Source: CAXTEJ01 sp964243295 (lineage in GTDB: Bacteria > Actinomycetota > Actinomycetes > Actinomycetales > Angustibacteraceae). From it: a DNA stretch of 22,416 nt. The notes under the pieces are model-generated. The model searched no databases. It was not told the DNA's origin and was given only the letters and a program-made list of their open reading frames with translations. Made by a program: the position numbers and the translations under genes. Of the stretch, positions 7,586 to 14,721 are shown piece after piece; within the stretch, counting starts at the first letter, position 1; the number at the start of each line of letters is the position of its first letter. Location of the stretch: contig CAXTEJ010000054.1 in the NCBI GenBank assembly GCA_964243295.1, positions 1-22,416 of the forward strand, given 5' to 3'.

Positions 7586-8758
7586 TCATGCGGGGCGCAG
7601 GTCGGCTGCGGCGAGGCGGGCGACGGCCTCGACCAGCACCTCGTCGCGCTTGCAGAAGGCGAACCGCAGCAGGCTCGGCGCCGCCGTCGGGTCGTCGTGG
7701 AACACCTGCACCGGGATCGCGACAACGCCGGCGCGCGCCGGCAGCTCGCGGCACAGCGCGAAGGCGTCGTCCCAGCCGAGGGCGCTCGCGTCGGCGGTGA
7801 CGAAGTAGGTGCCGTCGGGCACGGTGACCGCGAGGCCGGCGGCGCGCAGCCCGTCGACCAGCAGGTCGCGCTTTCGGGTGTGGGAGGCGGCGAGCTCGTC
7901 GAAGAACGCATCGGGCAGGGCCAGCGCGTTGGCGACCGCCGGTTGGAAGGGGGCGCCGTTGACGAAGGTCAGGAACTGCTTGGTGGCACGCACGGCCTGC
8001 ACGAGCTCGGTCGGGCCGTGCACCCAGCCGATCTTCCAGCCGGTGACCGAGAACGTCTTGCCCGCCGAGCTCACCGTCAGCGTGCGCCCGGCCATGCCGG
8101 GCAGCGTCGCGATCGGCACGTGCGGGGCGCCGTAGGTGAGGTGCTCGTAGACCTCGTCCGACAGCACCACCGCGTCGTGCTCGGCCGCCAGCCGTCCGAC
8201 GAGCGCGAGCTCGTCGGGGGTGAAGACCTTGCCCAGCGGGTTGTGCGGGGAGTTGAGCAGCACCAGGCGCGTGCGGGGTGAGAACGCGGCCGCCAGCTCG
8301 TCGGGGTCGATCGCGAAGTCGGGTGCCCGCAGCACCACCGTGCGCCGCTGCGCGCCGGCGAGCGCGATGCTCGCCGCGTACGAGTCGTAGTACGGCTCGA
8401 AGGTGACGACCTCGTCCCCTGGGCCCGCGAGCGCGGTGACCGCGGCCGTCACCGCCTCGGTGGCACCCGCGGTGACCAGCACGTCGTCGGGATCGACGTC
8501 CAGGCCGTAGAACCGGCGCTGGTGCTCGGCGACGGCCGCGCGCAGCACCGGCTCGCCGGCGGCGGGGGAGTACTGGTTGACACCCCCGCGGATCGCGGCG
8601 ACGGCGTCCTCGAGCAGGGACGCCGGCCCGTCGGTGTCGGGGAAGCCCTGGCCGAGGTTCACCGCACCCGTCGCCCGGGCCAGCGCGGTCATCTCGGCGA
8701 AGATCGTGCTGGTGAAGGGCCGCATCCGCGATGTGAGCCGACTGGGGACTGTTTCCAT
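7586..8758 (-). CDS. PLP-dependent class I aminotransferase, DapC/methionine aminotransferase-like
   Basis: Fold-type I aminotransferase of 390 aa. It strongly resembles the actinobacterial protein annotated as N-succinyldiaminopimelate aminotransferase (Rv0858c type) and the YbdL/kynurenine aminotransferase group. Visible motifs: FAEMTALA and AVNLGQGFPD at the N-terminus, NQYSPAAGEP (60-70), the cofactor loop TAGATEAV, NSPHNP with Asn173, SDEVYEHL (Asp201, Tyr204), and the Schiff-base lysine in SSAGKTFSVTGWKIGW (Lys234). The C-terminal LLRFAFCKRDE holds the carboxylate-binding arginine. It diverges from mtnK with only 20 bp between the starts. That context makes the last step of methionine salvage, transamination of ketomethylthiobutyrate, an attractive role, but lysine biosynthesis or general glutamine/methionine transamination are equally possible. 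An in-frame ATG at 8725 is an alternative start. Confidence 0.85.
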   Translation of the reverse strand: METVPSRLTSRMRPFTSTIFAEMTALARATGAVNLGQGFPDTDGPASLLEDAVAAIRGGVNQYSPAAGEPVLRAAVAEHQRRFYGLDVDPDDVLVTAGATEAVTAAVTALAGPGDEVVTFEPYYDSYAASIALAGAQRRTVVLRAPDFAIDPDELAAAFSPRTRLVLLNSPHNPLGKVFTPDELALVGRLAAEHDAVVLSDEVYEHLTYGAPHVPIATLPGMAGRTLTVSSAGKTFSVTGWKIGWVHGPTELVQAVRATKQFLTFVNGAPFQPAVANALALPDAFFDELAASHTRKRDLLVDGLRAAGLAVTVPDGTYFVTADASALGWDDAFALCRELPARAGVVAIPVQVFHDDPTAAPSLLRFAFCKRDEVLVEAVARLAAADLRPA

Positions 8759-8770
8759 GTCTAGGAGACA
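8758..8770. promoter_or_regulatory. Inverted repeat in the 20-bp divergent start region
   Basis: TGTCT-AGG-AGACA is a perfect 5-bp inverted repeat lying between the aminotransferase ATG (minus, 8758) and the mtnK ATG (plus, 8779). Its right part, AGGAGA (8763-8768), is also the apparent ribosome binding site of mtnK. On the minus strand TAGTGT (8773-8768) could serve as a -10 element placing transcription start at, or within a few bases of, the aminotransferase ATG. A regulator bound here could block both promoters. The repeat is short, so chance is not excluded. Confidence 0.35.
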
Positions 8771-8778
8771 CTACCGAC

Positions 8779-9981
8779 ATGGCTGATCCGCAGGTGCTCG
8801 AGGTCGCCGACGTCTGGCCCTACCTGGTCGGGCGGGGGCTGCTGCCGGGCGACGCCGCCGCCGGGCAGGTGCGCGAGGTGGGCGACGGGAACATGAACCG
8901 CGTGTTCGTCGCGACGCCGGGCGACACCGCGCTGCCGGGCCTCGCCGTCAAGCAGGCGCCGCCGTGGATCAGGCGGCTGGGCCCCGGCTCGCCGATGAGC
9001 CCGCAGCGGGCGCTCGTCGAGGCGCGCGCCCTCGCCACCTTCGCCCGCTACGCCCCCGCGCAGACCCCGCGCGTGCTCGACGTCGACCCCGACCTGTTTG
9101 CGTTCACCATGGAGGACCTGTCCGACCTGCGGGTGCTGCGCACGACACTGGACGACGGGGCCGAGCTCGGCAGCGCCGCCCGTGAGGTGGGCGAGCTCGT
9201 CGGCGAGGTCAGCTTCGCGACGAGCGTCGCCGGAGCCGGCGCCGCCGACCGGGCGGCGCTGCTCGCCGCGTCGGTCAACCCGCTGCTGGCGCAGGTCACC
9301 GAGCAGTACCTGCTCGGTGACCCGTTCCTCACCGCCGCCGAGCACAACCACCACCACTCGCTCGTCGACGCCGACCTGGCTGCCCTGCGCGCCGACCCGC
9401 GCGCCCGCACGGCCGTCTCTCGGCTGCGGGTCGCCTTCGGGTCGAGCGCGCAGTCGCTCGTGCACGGCGACCTGCACTCGGGCAGCGTCATGGTGGGGGT
9501 GCGCGACGGCGCACCGGTCACCCGCGTCATCGACCCCGAGTTCGCCGTCGTCGGCCCGGTCGGTCTCGACCTGGGGCTGTTCGTCGCGAACCTCCTGCTC
9601 GCCTCGCTGCGCGCCGCGGCGCTCGGCGACCCCGGGCGCGCCGCCCGGCACGCCGCCGGCGTCGAGGAGTGCTGGGACGCCTTCGCCGGCGTCTGGTGCC
9701 ACCGGTTCACCGGCCGCACCGACTCCTTCCTGGACGACGGGTGGCTGGCCGGCCACCTCGCCGACGTCTGGGACGACACCCTCGGCTTCGCCGCCGTCGA
9801 GCTCGTGCGCCGCGTCGGCGGCTACAGCCACGCGAGCGACCTCGACACGCTGCCCGACCCGGGGCCGTCGTCCCTCGCTGCGCTGCGCCTCGCCCACCGG
9901 CTGCTGCTCGACCGGACGGTCGCCCCGGATGCGCGTGCGCTCGCCGACCTCGTCGCCGTCGCGGAAGAGGTGGTCGCGTGA
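8779..9981 (+). CDS. mtnK: S-methyl-5-thioribose kinase (first copy)
   Basis: Phosphorylates 5-methylthioribose at C1 with ATP, the entry to the phosphorylated branch of methionine salvage; cytoplasmic, 400 aa (about 400 is usual). It has the aminoglycoside-phosphotransferase-like kinase fold. Visible elements are EVGDGNMNRVF (33-43, glycine loop), the ATP-contacting lysine in AVKQ (Lys59), MEDLSDLRVLRTT (111-123), catalytic HGDLHSGSV (229-237) and the metal-binding DPEF (252-255) followed by GPVGLDLG. AGGAGA ten bases upstream supports the ATG at 8779. The stop overlaps the mtnA GTG by four bases, so mtnK-mtnA-mtnC-mtnB form one coupled operon. A second, clearly different mtnK lies at 12437-13660, and the two show consistent residue differences (HSGS/DPEF here, HTGS/DAEF there). 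Confidence 0.92.
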   Translation: MADPQVLEVADVWPYLVGRGLLPGDAAAGQVREVGDGNMNRVFVATPGDTALPGLAVKQAPPWIRRLGPGSPMSPQRALVEARALATFARYAPAQTPRVLDVDPDLFAFTMEDLSDLRVLRTTLDDGAELGSAAREVGELVGEVSFATSVAGAGAADRAALLAASVNPLLAQVTEQYLLGDPFLTAAEHNHHHSLVDADLAALRADPRARTAVSRLRVAFGSSAQSLVHGDLHSGSVMVGVRDGAPVTRVIDPEFAVVGPVGLDLGLFVANLLLASLRAAALGDPGRAARHAAGVEECWDAFAGVWCHRFTGRTDSFLDDGWLAGHLADVWDDTLGFAAVELVRRVGGYSHASDLDTLPDPGPSSLAALRLAHRLLLDRTVAPDARALADLVAVAEEVVA

Positions 9982-11066
9982 GCGCGGCGTCCGGGCCGTC
10001 GGGTCTGCCGAGGCCCGTGCTCGACGACAGCATCCGCCTCACCGGCGAGGGCGTCCTCGTGCTCGACCGGCGGGTGTTCCCGGCCCGCGAGGAGTGGGTG
10101 CTGTGCCGTGACGCCGCCGAGGTCGCCGCCGCGATCCGGGCGATGGTGACCCAGAGCTCGGGGCCGTTCTACGCCGCGCTCGCCGCCATGGCGCTGACCG
10201 CTCGCCAGCAGCGCGATGCGGCGCCGGGCGACGCCGTGCGCGCGCTGGGGGAGGCCGCCCGGGTGCTGACCGCCGCGCGACCGACGAACAACCACGTGCG
10301 CGACGCCGTGACCGAGGTGCTGGCCGCGGCCGTGGTGGCCGTCGACGCCGGGACGCGCGGGCACGACCTCGCCGAGCTCGTCGAGCGCACCGCGTCGGCC
10401 CTCGACGCGCGCTACCGCGAGGGCAGCGCCACCCTGGGGCGGCTCACCGCGGAGCTGCTGCCGGACGGCGCCCGGGTGCTCACGCACTGCTGGATGGACG
10501 CCTACCTGGTCGGTGTCGTGCAGCAGGCCGCGCTGGTCGGGCGCAGCTACGAGTGGGTGGCCACCGAGACCCGTCCCTACCTGCAGGGGGCGCGGCTCAC
10601 CGCCCACACCCTGGCCGAGATGGGCCAGCAGGTCACGCTCGTCACCGACTCGACCGCCGCCGCGGTGCTGTCACCGCAGTCGCGGCTGGGCCCGGTCGAC
10701 GCGCTGGTGACCGCAGCCGATCGGGTGACGATGGACGGGCACGTGGTCAACAAGGTCGGCACCCTCGGGATCGCGGCCGCGGCGGCCGCGTTCGAGGTGC
10801 CGTTCCACGCGCTGGTGCTCGCCCCCGACCCGAGCGCGCCTACGGCGTCCGACGTGGTGGTGGAGGAGCGTGACGGCGACGAGGTGCTCTCGGCCCTCGG
10901 CGCCCGCACCGCCTCACCGCTCGTCACCCGGGGCTACTACCCGGCCTTCGACGTCACCCCGCCCCGCCTGGTGACCCGCATCGTCACCGAGCGCGGCGTC
11001 TACCCGCCCGAGCGCGTGCGCGACCACCACGCCCACGACGACCACACCGAGGAGCCGTCACCGTGA
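9978..11066 (+). CDS. mtnA: S-methyl-5-thioribose-1-phosphate isomerase-like protein (MtnA/eIF2B family, divergent)
   Basis: Expected to convert methylthioribose-1-phosphate to methylthioribulose-1-phosphate. 362 aa from the GTG in the GTGA overlap with mtnK. The C-terminal half is plainly MtnA-like: VLTHC with the expected catalytic cysteine (Cys171), ETRPYLQGARLTA (197-209), VTLVTDS, the catalytic aspartate in AADRV (Asp248), NKVGTLGIA and PAFDVTPPRLVTRIVTERG. However, the N-terminal RGAPAIG motif of classical MtnA is absent, HCNTG is replaced by HCWMDA, and SRPTAxNL is ARPTNNHV. It therefore belongs to a divergent branch of the family. Position between mtnK and mtnC supports the isomerase role; ribose-1,5-bisphosphate or 5-deoxyribose-1-phosphate isomerase activity cannot be excluded from sequence. 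The C-terminus ends in a His/Asp-rich tail. Confidence 0.82.
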   Translation: MSAASGPSGLPRPVLDDSIRLTGEGVLVLDRRVFPAREEWVLCRDAAEVAAAIRAMVTQSSGPFYAALAAMALTARQQRDAAPGDAVRALGEAARVLTAARPTNNHVRDAVTEVLAAAVVAVDAGTRGHDLAELVERTASALDARYREGSATLGRLTAELLPDGARVLTHCWMDAYLVGVVQQAALVGRSYEWVATETRPYLQGARLTAHTLAEMGQQVTLVTDSTAAAVLSPQSRLGPVDALVTAADRVTMDGHVVNKVGTLGIAAAAAAFEVPFHALVLAPDPSAPTASDVVVEERDGDEVLSALGARTASPLVTRGYYPAFDVTPPRLVTRIVTERGVYPPERVRDHHAHDDHTEEPSP

Positions 11067-11785
11067 GCCTGCCCAGCCCCATCACCGCCCGTGTCGTCGT
11101 GCTCGACATCGAGGGCACGACCAGCGCGGCGGGCTTCGTTCAGGGCGACCTGTACGACTACGCGCGCCCGCGGCTCGGGCCGTGGATCAGCGAGCACCAG
11201 GGCGACCCGGACGTCGTGGCCGCGGTGGCCGCCACCCGGCAGCAGGCGGGCCTCGCGGACGACGCGCCCCTGGACGCGGTCGTCGCGGCCCTGCACGGCT
11301 GGATGGACGCCGACGTCAAGGCCACGCCGCTGAAGACCCTGCAGGGGCAGCTGTGGGCGGCGGGCTTCGCGGCGGGCGAGCTGCGGTCGCACTTCTTCGA
11401 CGACGTGCCGCCCCGGCTGCGCGCCTGGCACGGCGCCGGCGTCCGCCTGGCGGTGTTCTCCTCCGGCTCGGTCGCGAGCCAGGTGCCGTGGTTCCGGCAC
11501 GCCGACGCCGGCGACCTCACCCCGCTCGTCGACGGCTACTTCGACACCGTCAGCGCGGGCAGCAAGCGCGAGGCGTCGTCCTACCGCGTCATCGCCGAGC
11601 GGCTCGGGGTCGACGACGTCCGCGACATCGTCTTCCTGACCGACCTGCCGGCCGAGCTGGACGCCGCGCGCGAGGCGGGGTGGCAGGTCGTCGGCGTGCG
11701 CCGCGACGGCGAGCCCAACGCCGGGGCCGACTTCGGCGACCACCCGGTGGTCGACGGCTTCGACGCCGTCGAGGTGACGGCGTGA
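11063..11785 (+). CDS. mtnC: Enolase-phosphatase E1 (acireductone synthase)
   Basis: Bifunctional HAD-superfamily enzyme that enolises diketo-methylthiopentyl-1-phosphate and then removes the phosphate to give acireductone. 240 aa, close to the usual 225-240. HAD motif I is DIEGTTS (Asp15, Glu17), the family-specific ATPLKTLQG lies at 87-95, motif II is FSSGS (132-136) in LAVFSSGSVASQVPWF, the motif III lysine is Lys168 in GSKREASSY, and motif IV is FLTDLPAELD with Asp194. WHGAGVRL is typical of MtnC. The GTG start at 11063 overlaps the mtnA stop by four bases and its own stop overlaps mtnB likewise. Its presence separates this pathway from MtnC-less DHAP shunts that also use MtnK and MtnA. 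Confidence 0.94.
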   Translation: MSLPSPITARVVVLDIEGTTSAAGFVQGDLYDYARPRLGPWISEHQGDPDVVAAVAATRQQAGLADDAPLDAVVAALHGWMDADVKATPLKTLQGQLWAAGFAAGELRSHFFDDVPPRLRAWHGAGVRLAVFSSGSVASQVPWFRHADAGDLTPLVDGYFDTVSAGSKREASSYRVIAERLGVDDVRDIVFLTDLPAELDAAREAGWQVVGVRRDGEPNAGADFGDHPVVDGFDAVEVTA

Positions 11786-12417
11786 GCACCCTCGACTTCC
11801 GCACCGACGGCTCGGGCGCGCTGGAGGCGGCCGGGCGGGCCCTCGCCGCCGAGTCGGCCCGCTTCGCCGCCATGGGCTGGATGCGGGGCACGTCCGGCAA
11901 CCTGTCGGTGGTGCTCAGCCGCGACCCGCTGCGGCTCGCCGTCACCGTCTCGGGGCTCGACAAGGGTGAGCTCACCAGCGCGGACGTCGTGGTCGTCGAC
12001 GAGCTCGGGGTCGCCGTCCCCGAGCAGCCGCGCCCCGACCTGGTGCCCTCGGCCGAGGCCGCGCTGCACGCCCGCGTCGCAGCGCTGTCGGGGGCCGGCG
12101 CGGTGGTGCACGTGCACGCGCTGCAGGCCGTCCTCGCCGGCCACTGGTGGCCCGACGGCATCGAGCTGCGCGATCTGGAGATGCTCAAGGGCATCGGCCG
12201 CAGCGCCCACGACGAGACGGTCACCATCCCGGTGGTCCCGAACAGCCAGGACATGGTCGCCCTCGGCGACGACGTCGCCCGCAGCTTCGACGTCCGGACG
12301 CCGGCAGTGGTCGTCGCGCGGCACGGCATGTACGCCTGGGGACGTGACCTGATGCAGGCCCGACACCACACCGAGATCGTCGAGTTCCTGCTGCAGCTCG
12401 CTGTCGAGACGCGCTGA
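11782..12417 (+). CDS. mtnB: Methylthioribulose-1-phosphate dehydratase
   Basis: Class II aldolase-fold, zinc-dependent dehydratase that turns methylthioribulose-1-phosphate into the diketo intermediate used by MtnC. 211 aa. Signature segments: GWMRGTSGNLSVVL (32-45), VSGLDKGELT, PSAEAALHARV, zinc ligands His110 and His112 in VVHVHA and His181 in RHGMYAWGRDL, and the catalytic-type glutamate in LEMLKGIG (Glu133). IPVVPNSQDM matches the dehydratases rather than the fuculose or deoxyribulose aldolases, so the MtnB call is preferred over a DrdA-like aldolase. GTG start at 11782 lies in the GTGA overlap with mtnC. It is the last gene of the plus-strand mtn operon and runs head-on into the second mtnK with 19 bp between stop codons. 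Confidence 0.92.
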   Translation: MSTLDFRTDGSGALEAAGRALAAESARFAAMGWMRGTSGNLSVVLSRDPLRLAVTVSGLDKGELTSADVVVVDELGVAVPEQPRPDLVPSAEAALHARVAALSGAGAVVHVHALQAVLAGHWWPDGIELRDLEMLKGIGRSAHDETVTIPVVPNSQDMVALGDDVARSFDVRTPAVVVARHGMYAWGRDLMQARHHTEIVEFLLQLAVETR

Positions 12418-12436
12418 GTCGTCGCGCTGCGGGCGA

Positions 12437-13660
12437 TCAGAGCCCCAGCGGCCCCGACGCCAGCTGCCGCAGGACGTCGGCGCGGCCGGCGCGCGCGTCG
12501 CCGCGGTGGACGAGCAGCTCGTGCGTGGCGCGGAGGGCTCCGCGGGCGGCCACCACCCGCTGCGCCGGCGCGAGGGTCTCGACGTCGGCGACCTTCGCGA
12601 ACCCGATGACCCGTCGGGCGACCTCGGCGCCGGCGTAGGTGACGGCGTCGGCCCACACGGCGGCGAGGGTCGTCTCGAGGACCGCCTCGCCGAGCAGGCG
12701 CGGGTCGACGCGGCCGGGCCACAGCTCGCGCCACTGCTGCTCGAAGGCCGTCCAGGTGACCGCGCCGAGGTCGAGCAGCGCCCGCGCGTCGTCGGCACGG
12801 CCCAGCGCCCCGGCGCGGGCCGCGGCCAGCACGAGGTTGCCCCACAGCACCCCGACGTCGAAGCCGAGCGGGCCGTAGGCGCCGAACTCGGCGTCGAACG
12901 CCCGCACCGAGGCCGGCTCGCCGGGGCGCACGAACACCGACCCGGTGTGCAGGTCGCCGTGCAGCAGCGACTCGACCCGCGTCATGAACGCGAGCCTGGC
13001 CAGGCCCACCGCCGTGCCCACCCGGGGATCGGCGACCAGCGCCGCGAGGTCCGGCTCGTTGTCGGGGTGCACCCGGTTGTGTGGGTGGGTGACGAACGGC
13101 TCGGTGAGGACGAGGTCCTCGGTGATCTGCGACAGCTCGGGGTTCATCGACGCCGCCACGGCGGCCTTGTGGCCCGCGGTGCCGAGGCCGTGCACCGACG
13201 TCCCGAAGCCGGTGCGGGCCACGTAGCGGCCGAGCTCGGCCGCGGCCGCGCGGTCGAGCGCGCGGTCGTCCGTCGTCGCGGCGGTGCGCTCGCACAGCAT
13301 CGTGCGCCACACCCGGTGGTCCGACAGGTCCTCGATGGCGAGCACCTGCCGGACGGGGTCGTGGTGGAGCAGCGCCGGCACGTGCTCGAGGTCGAGCCGG
13401 CCGTGGGCCGTGAGCACCCGCGCCTCGCGGGCGGTGCGCTCGCGGGTCATGGGCCAGCCGGGGTCGGTGCGCACGTGCGGCAGCGACTGCTTGAGCACCA
13501 GCGACCGCCCACCTGCGTCGCGCACCACGAAGACGAGGTTGAGGTTGCCGTCACCGACCTCCCGGACGTCGACCGGCCCGGTGAGGTCGAGCGCGGCCGC
13601 GAGCTCGGGCTGGGCGGCGAGGTGCGCCGGCACCGTGTCGGGCGTCAGCAGCGGGTCCAC
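12437..13660 (-). CDS. mtnK: S-methyl-5-thioribose kinase-like protein (second copy, in transporter operon)
   Basis: A second MtnK-family kinase, 407 aa, last gene of the minus-strand importer operon. The GTG start at 13660 lies five bases after the permease stop (TAG at 13668-13666) and no clear ribosome site is visible, so coupling is likely. Family motifs are all present: EVGDGNLNLVF (34-44), Lys57 in VLKQ, EDLSDHRVWRTM (110-121), HGDLHTGSV (234-242) and DAEFGAYGPLGFDVG (256-270). HTGS and GFD match classical MtnK even better than the first copy, but DAEF replaces the usual DPEF. It shares only partial identity with the copy at 8779, so this is an old duplication or separate acquisition. 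Its place in the operon suggests it phosphorylates the sugar brought in by the importer: MTR, or a related 5-modified pentose. Confidence 0.88.
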   Translation of the reverse strand: MDPLLTPDTVPAHLAAQPELAAALDLTGPVDVREVGDGNLNLVFVVRDAGGRSLVLKQSLPHVRTDPGWPMTRERTAREARVLTAHGRLDLEHVPALLHHDPVRQVLAIEDLSDHRVWRTMLCERTAATTDDRALDRAAAAELGRYVARTGFGTSVHGLGTAGHKAAVAASMNPELSQITEDLVLTEPFVTHPHNRVHPDNEPDLAALVADPRVGTAVGLARLAFMTRVESLLHGDLHTGSVFVRPGEPASVRAFDAEFGAYGPLGFDVGVLWGNLVLAAARAGALGRADDARALLDLGAVTWTAFEQQWRELWPGRVDPRLLGEAVLETTLAAVWADAVTYAGAEVARRVIGFAKVADVETLAPAQRVVAARGALRATHELLVHRGDARAGRADVLRQLASGPLGL

Positions 13661-13665
13661 CGCGG

Positions 13666-14721
13666 CTACGTGGTCCGGCCGGGCAGGGACGCGCGCCGGG
13701 CGGACAGCGTGTAGCTGAACAGCAGCGCGACGAGCAGCACGGCACCCTTCGCGACGTCCTGCACGTAGTACGGCAGGCCCTTCATGCTGAAGCCCACGAC
13801 CATGACGGTGATGAGCACGGCCCCGAGCACGGTGCCCCACGCGTTGGGGACGTTGCGCCCCAGCACCGAGGTGCCGACCAGCGAGACGGCCACGGCGTCC
13901 AGCAGCAGGGAGTTGCCGGCCGAGACGTCGCCCTGGCCGATGCGGGCGGCGAGCAGCAGGCCGGCGACCGAGGCGAGCACCCCGGCGGCGACGTAGGCGA
14001 GGCTGCGGTAGACCCCGACGGGCACACCGGCCAGCCGGCTGGCCTCGGGGTTGGAGCCGACGGCGTACAGCAGCCTGCCCCAGCGGGTGCGCTCGAGCAG
14101 GAACCACACCAGCACGGCGACGATGACGAGCAGGATCGCCGGGAACGGCACGGGCCCGACCGTGCCGCGCGCCAGCCACAGGAACCCCTGCGTGAAGCGG
14201 CCGGGCGCGGTGGTGCCGTCCTCGAGCGTCATGCGGGAGGAGATCGAGCGGCCGTCGACCAGCACGAGCTTCAGACCCATGATGGCGAACATCGTGGTGA
14301 GGGTGGCCAGCAGGTCGGGGATGCGCGCCCACACCACCAGGGCGGCGTTGAGCAGCCCGATCAGCGCCCCGGCGAGCAGCACGACGGCGACGGCCACGCC
14401 GCCGACCTGGTTGTGCACCACCATGACCCAGGCGGCCAGCGACACCGCGAAGCCGGCGGTGCTGCCCACCGACAGGTCGAGGCCGCCGACGGTCATCGCG
14501 ATGGTGACGCCCAGCCCCGCGATGGCGGTGGGCGCGGCGTAGACCAGCAGGCCGTACAGGTTGGACGACGTGCGAAAGCTCGGCTCGGTGGCCAGGAAGT
14601 ACCCGATGAGCAGCACGGTGACGGCGACGAAGCCGTAGCGGACCACCAGGTCGCGCAGCACGCCCCCGGGTCGCGCCGCCCGGGTGACCGTCGCCGGTGG
14701 TGTCGTGCTGGTGGTGGTCAC
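13666..14721 (-). CDS. RbsC-type sugar ABC transporter permease
   Basis: Membrane subunit of a ribose/galactose-type importer (BPD_transp_2 family), 351 aa. After a Thr-rich N-terminus it shows many hydrophobic segments, including FVAVTVLLIGYFLATEPSF, the family signature GVTIAMTVGGLDLSVGST, VAVVLLAGALIGLLNAALV and LLVIVAVLVWFLLERTRWG, then YAVGSNPEASRLAGV, the conserved cytoplasmic loop of RbsC-like permeases. The GTG start (14721) overlaps the ATPase stop by four bases. With the upstream ATPase and binding protein it forms a complete importer. Because the next gene is an mtnK homologue, a methylthioribose-type substrate is the natural inference; ribose or other pentoses cannot be excluded from the sequence. 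Confidence 0.92.
   Translation of the reverse strand: MTTTSTTPPATVTRAARPGGVLRDLVVRYGFVAVTVLLIGYFLATEPSFRTSSNLYGLLVYAAPTAIAGLGVTIAMTVGGLDLSVGSTAGFAVSLAAWVMVVHNQVGGVAVAVVLLAGALIGLLNAALVVWARIPDLLATLTTMFAIMGLKLVLVDGRSISSRMTLEDGTTAPGRFTQGFLWLARGTVGPVPFPAILLVIVAVLVWFLLERTRWGRLLYAVGSNPEASRLAGVPVGVYRSLAYVAAGVLASVAGLLLAARIGQGDVSAGNSLLLDAVAVSLVGTSVLGRNVPNAWGTVLGAVLITVMVVGFSMKGLPYYVQDVAKGAVLLVALLFSYTLSARRASLPGRTT

Noticed and set aside
8759..8778. SAM riboswitch or other leader RNA controlling the mtn operon
   Set aside because: Only 20 bp separate the divergent start codons; there is no space for an aptamer, and none was seen in the 163-bp gap before mtnD either.
11782..12417. Class II aldolase of a 5-deoxyribose (DrdA-like) pathway instead of MtnB
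   Set aside because: LEMLKGIG, PVVPNSQDM and RHGMYAWGRDL fit methylthioribulose-1-phosphate dehydratase, and mtnC and mtnD are adjacent. The alternative is kept only as a possible side activity of the kinase and isomerase.
12506..13714. A 402-codon plus-strand open frame opposite the second mtnK
   Set aside because: Composition is typical of a shadow frame (Arg/Gly/His-rich, no domain), and the opposite strand has all MtnK motifs.
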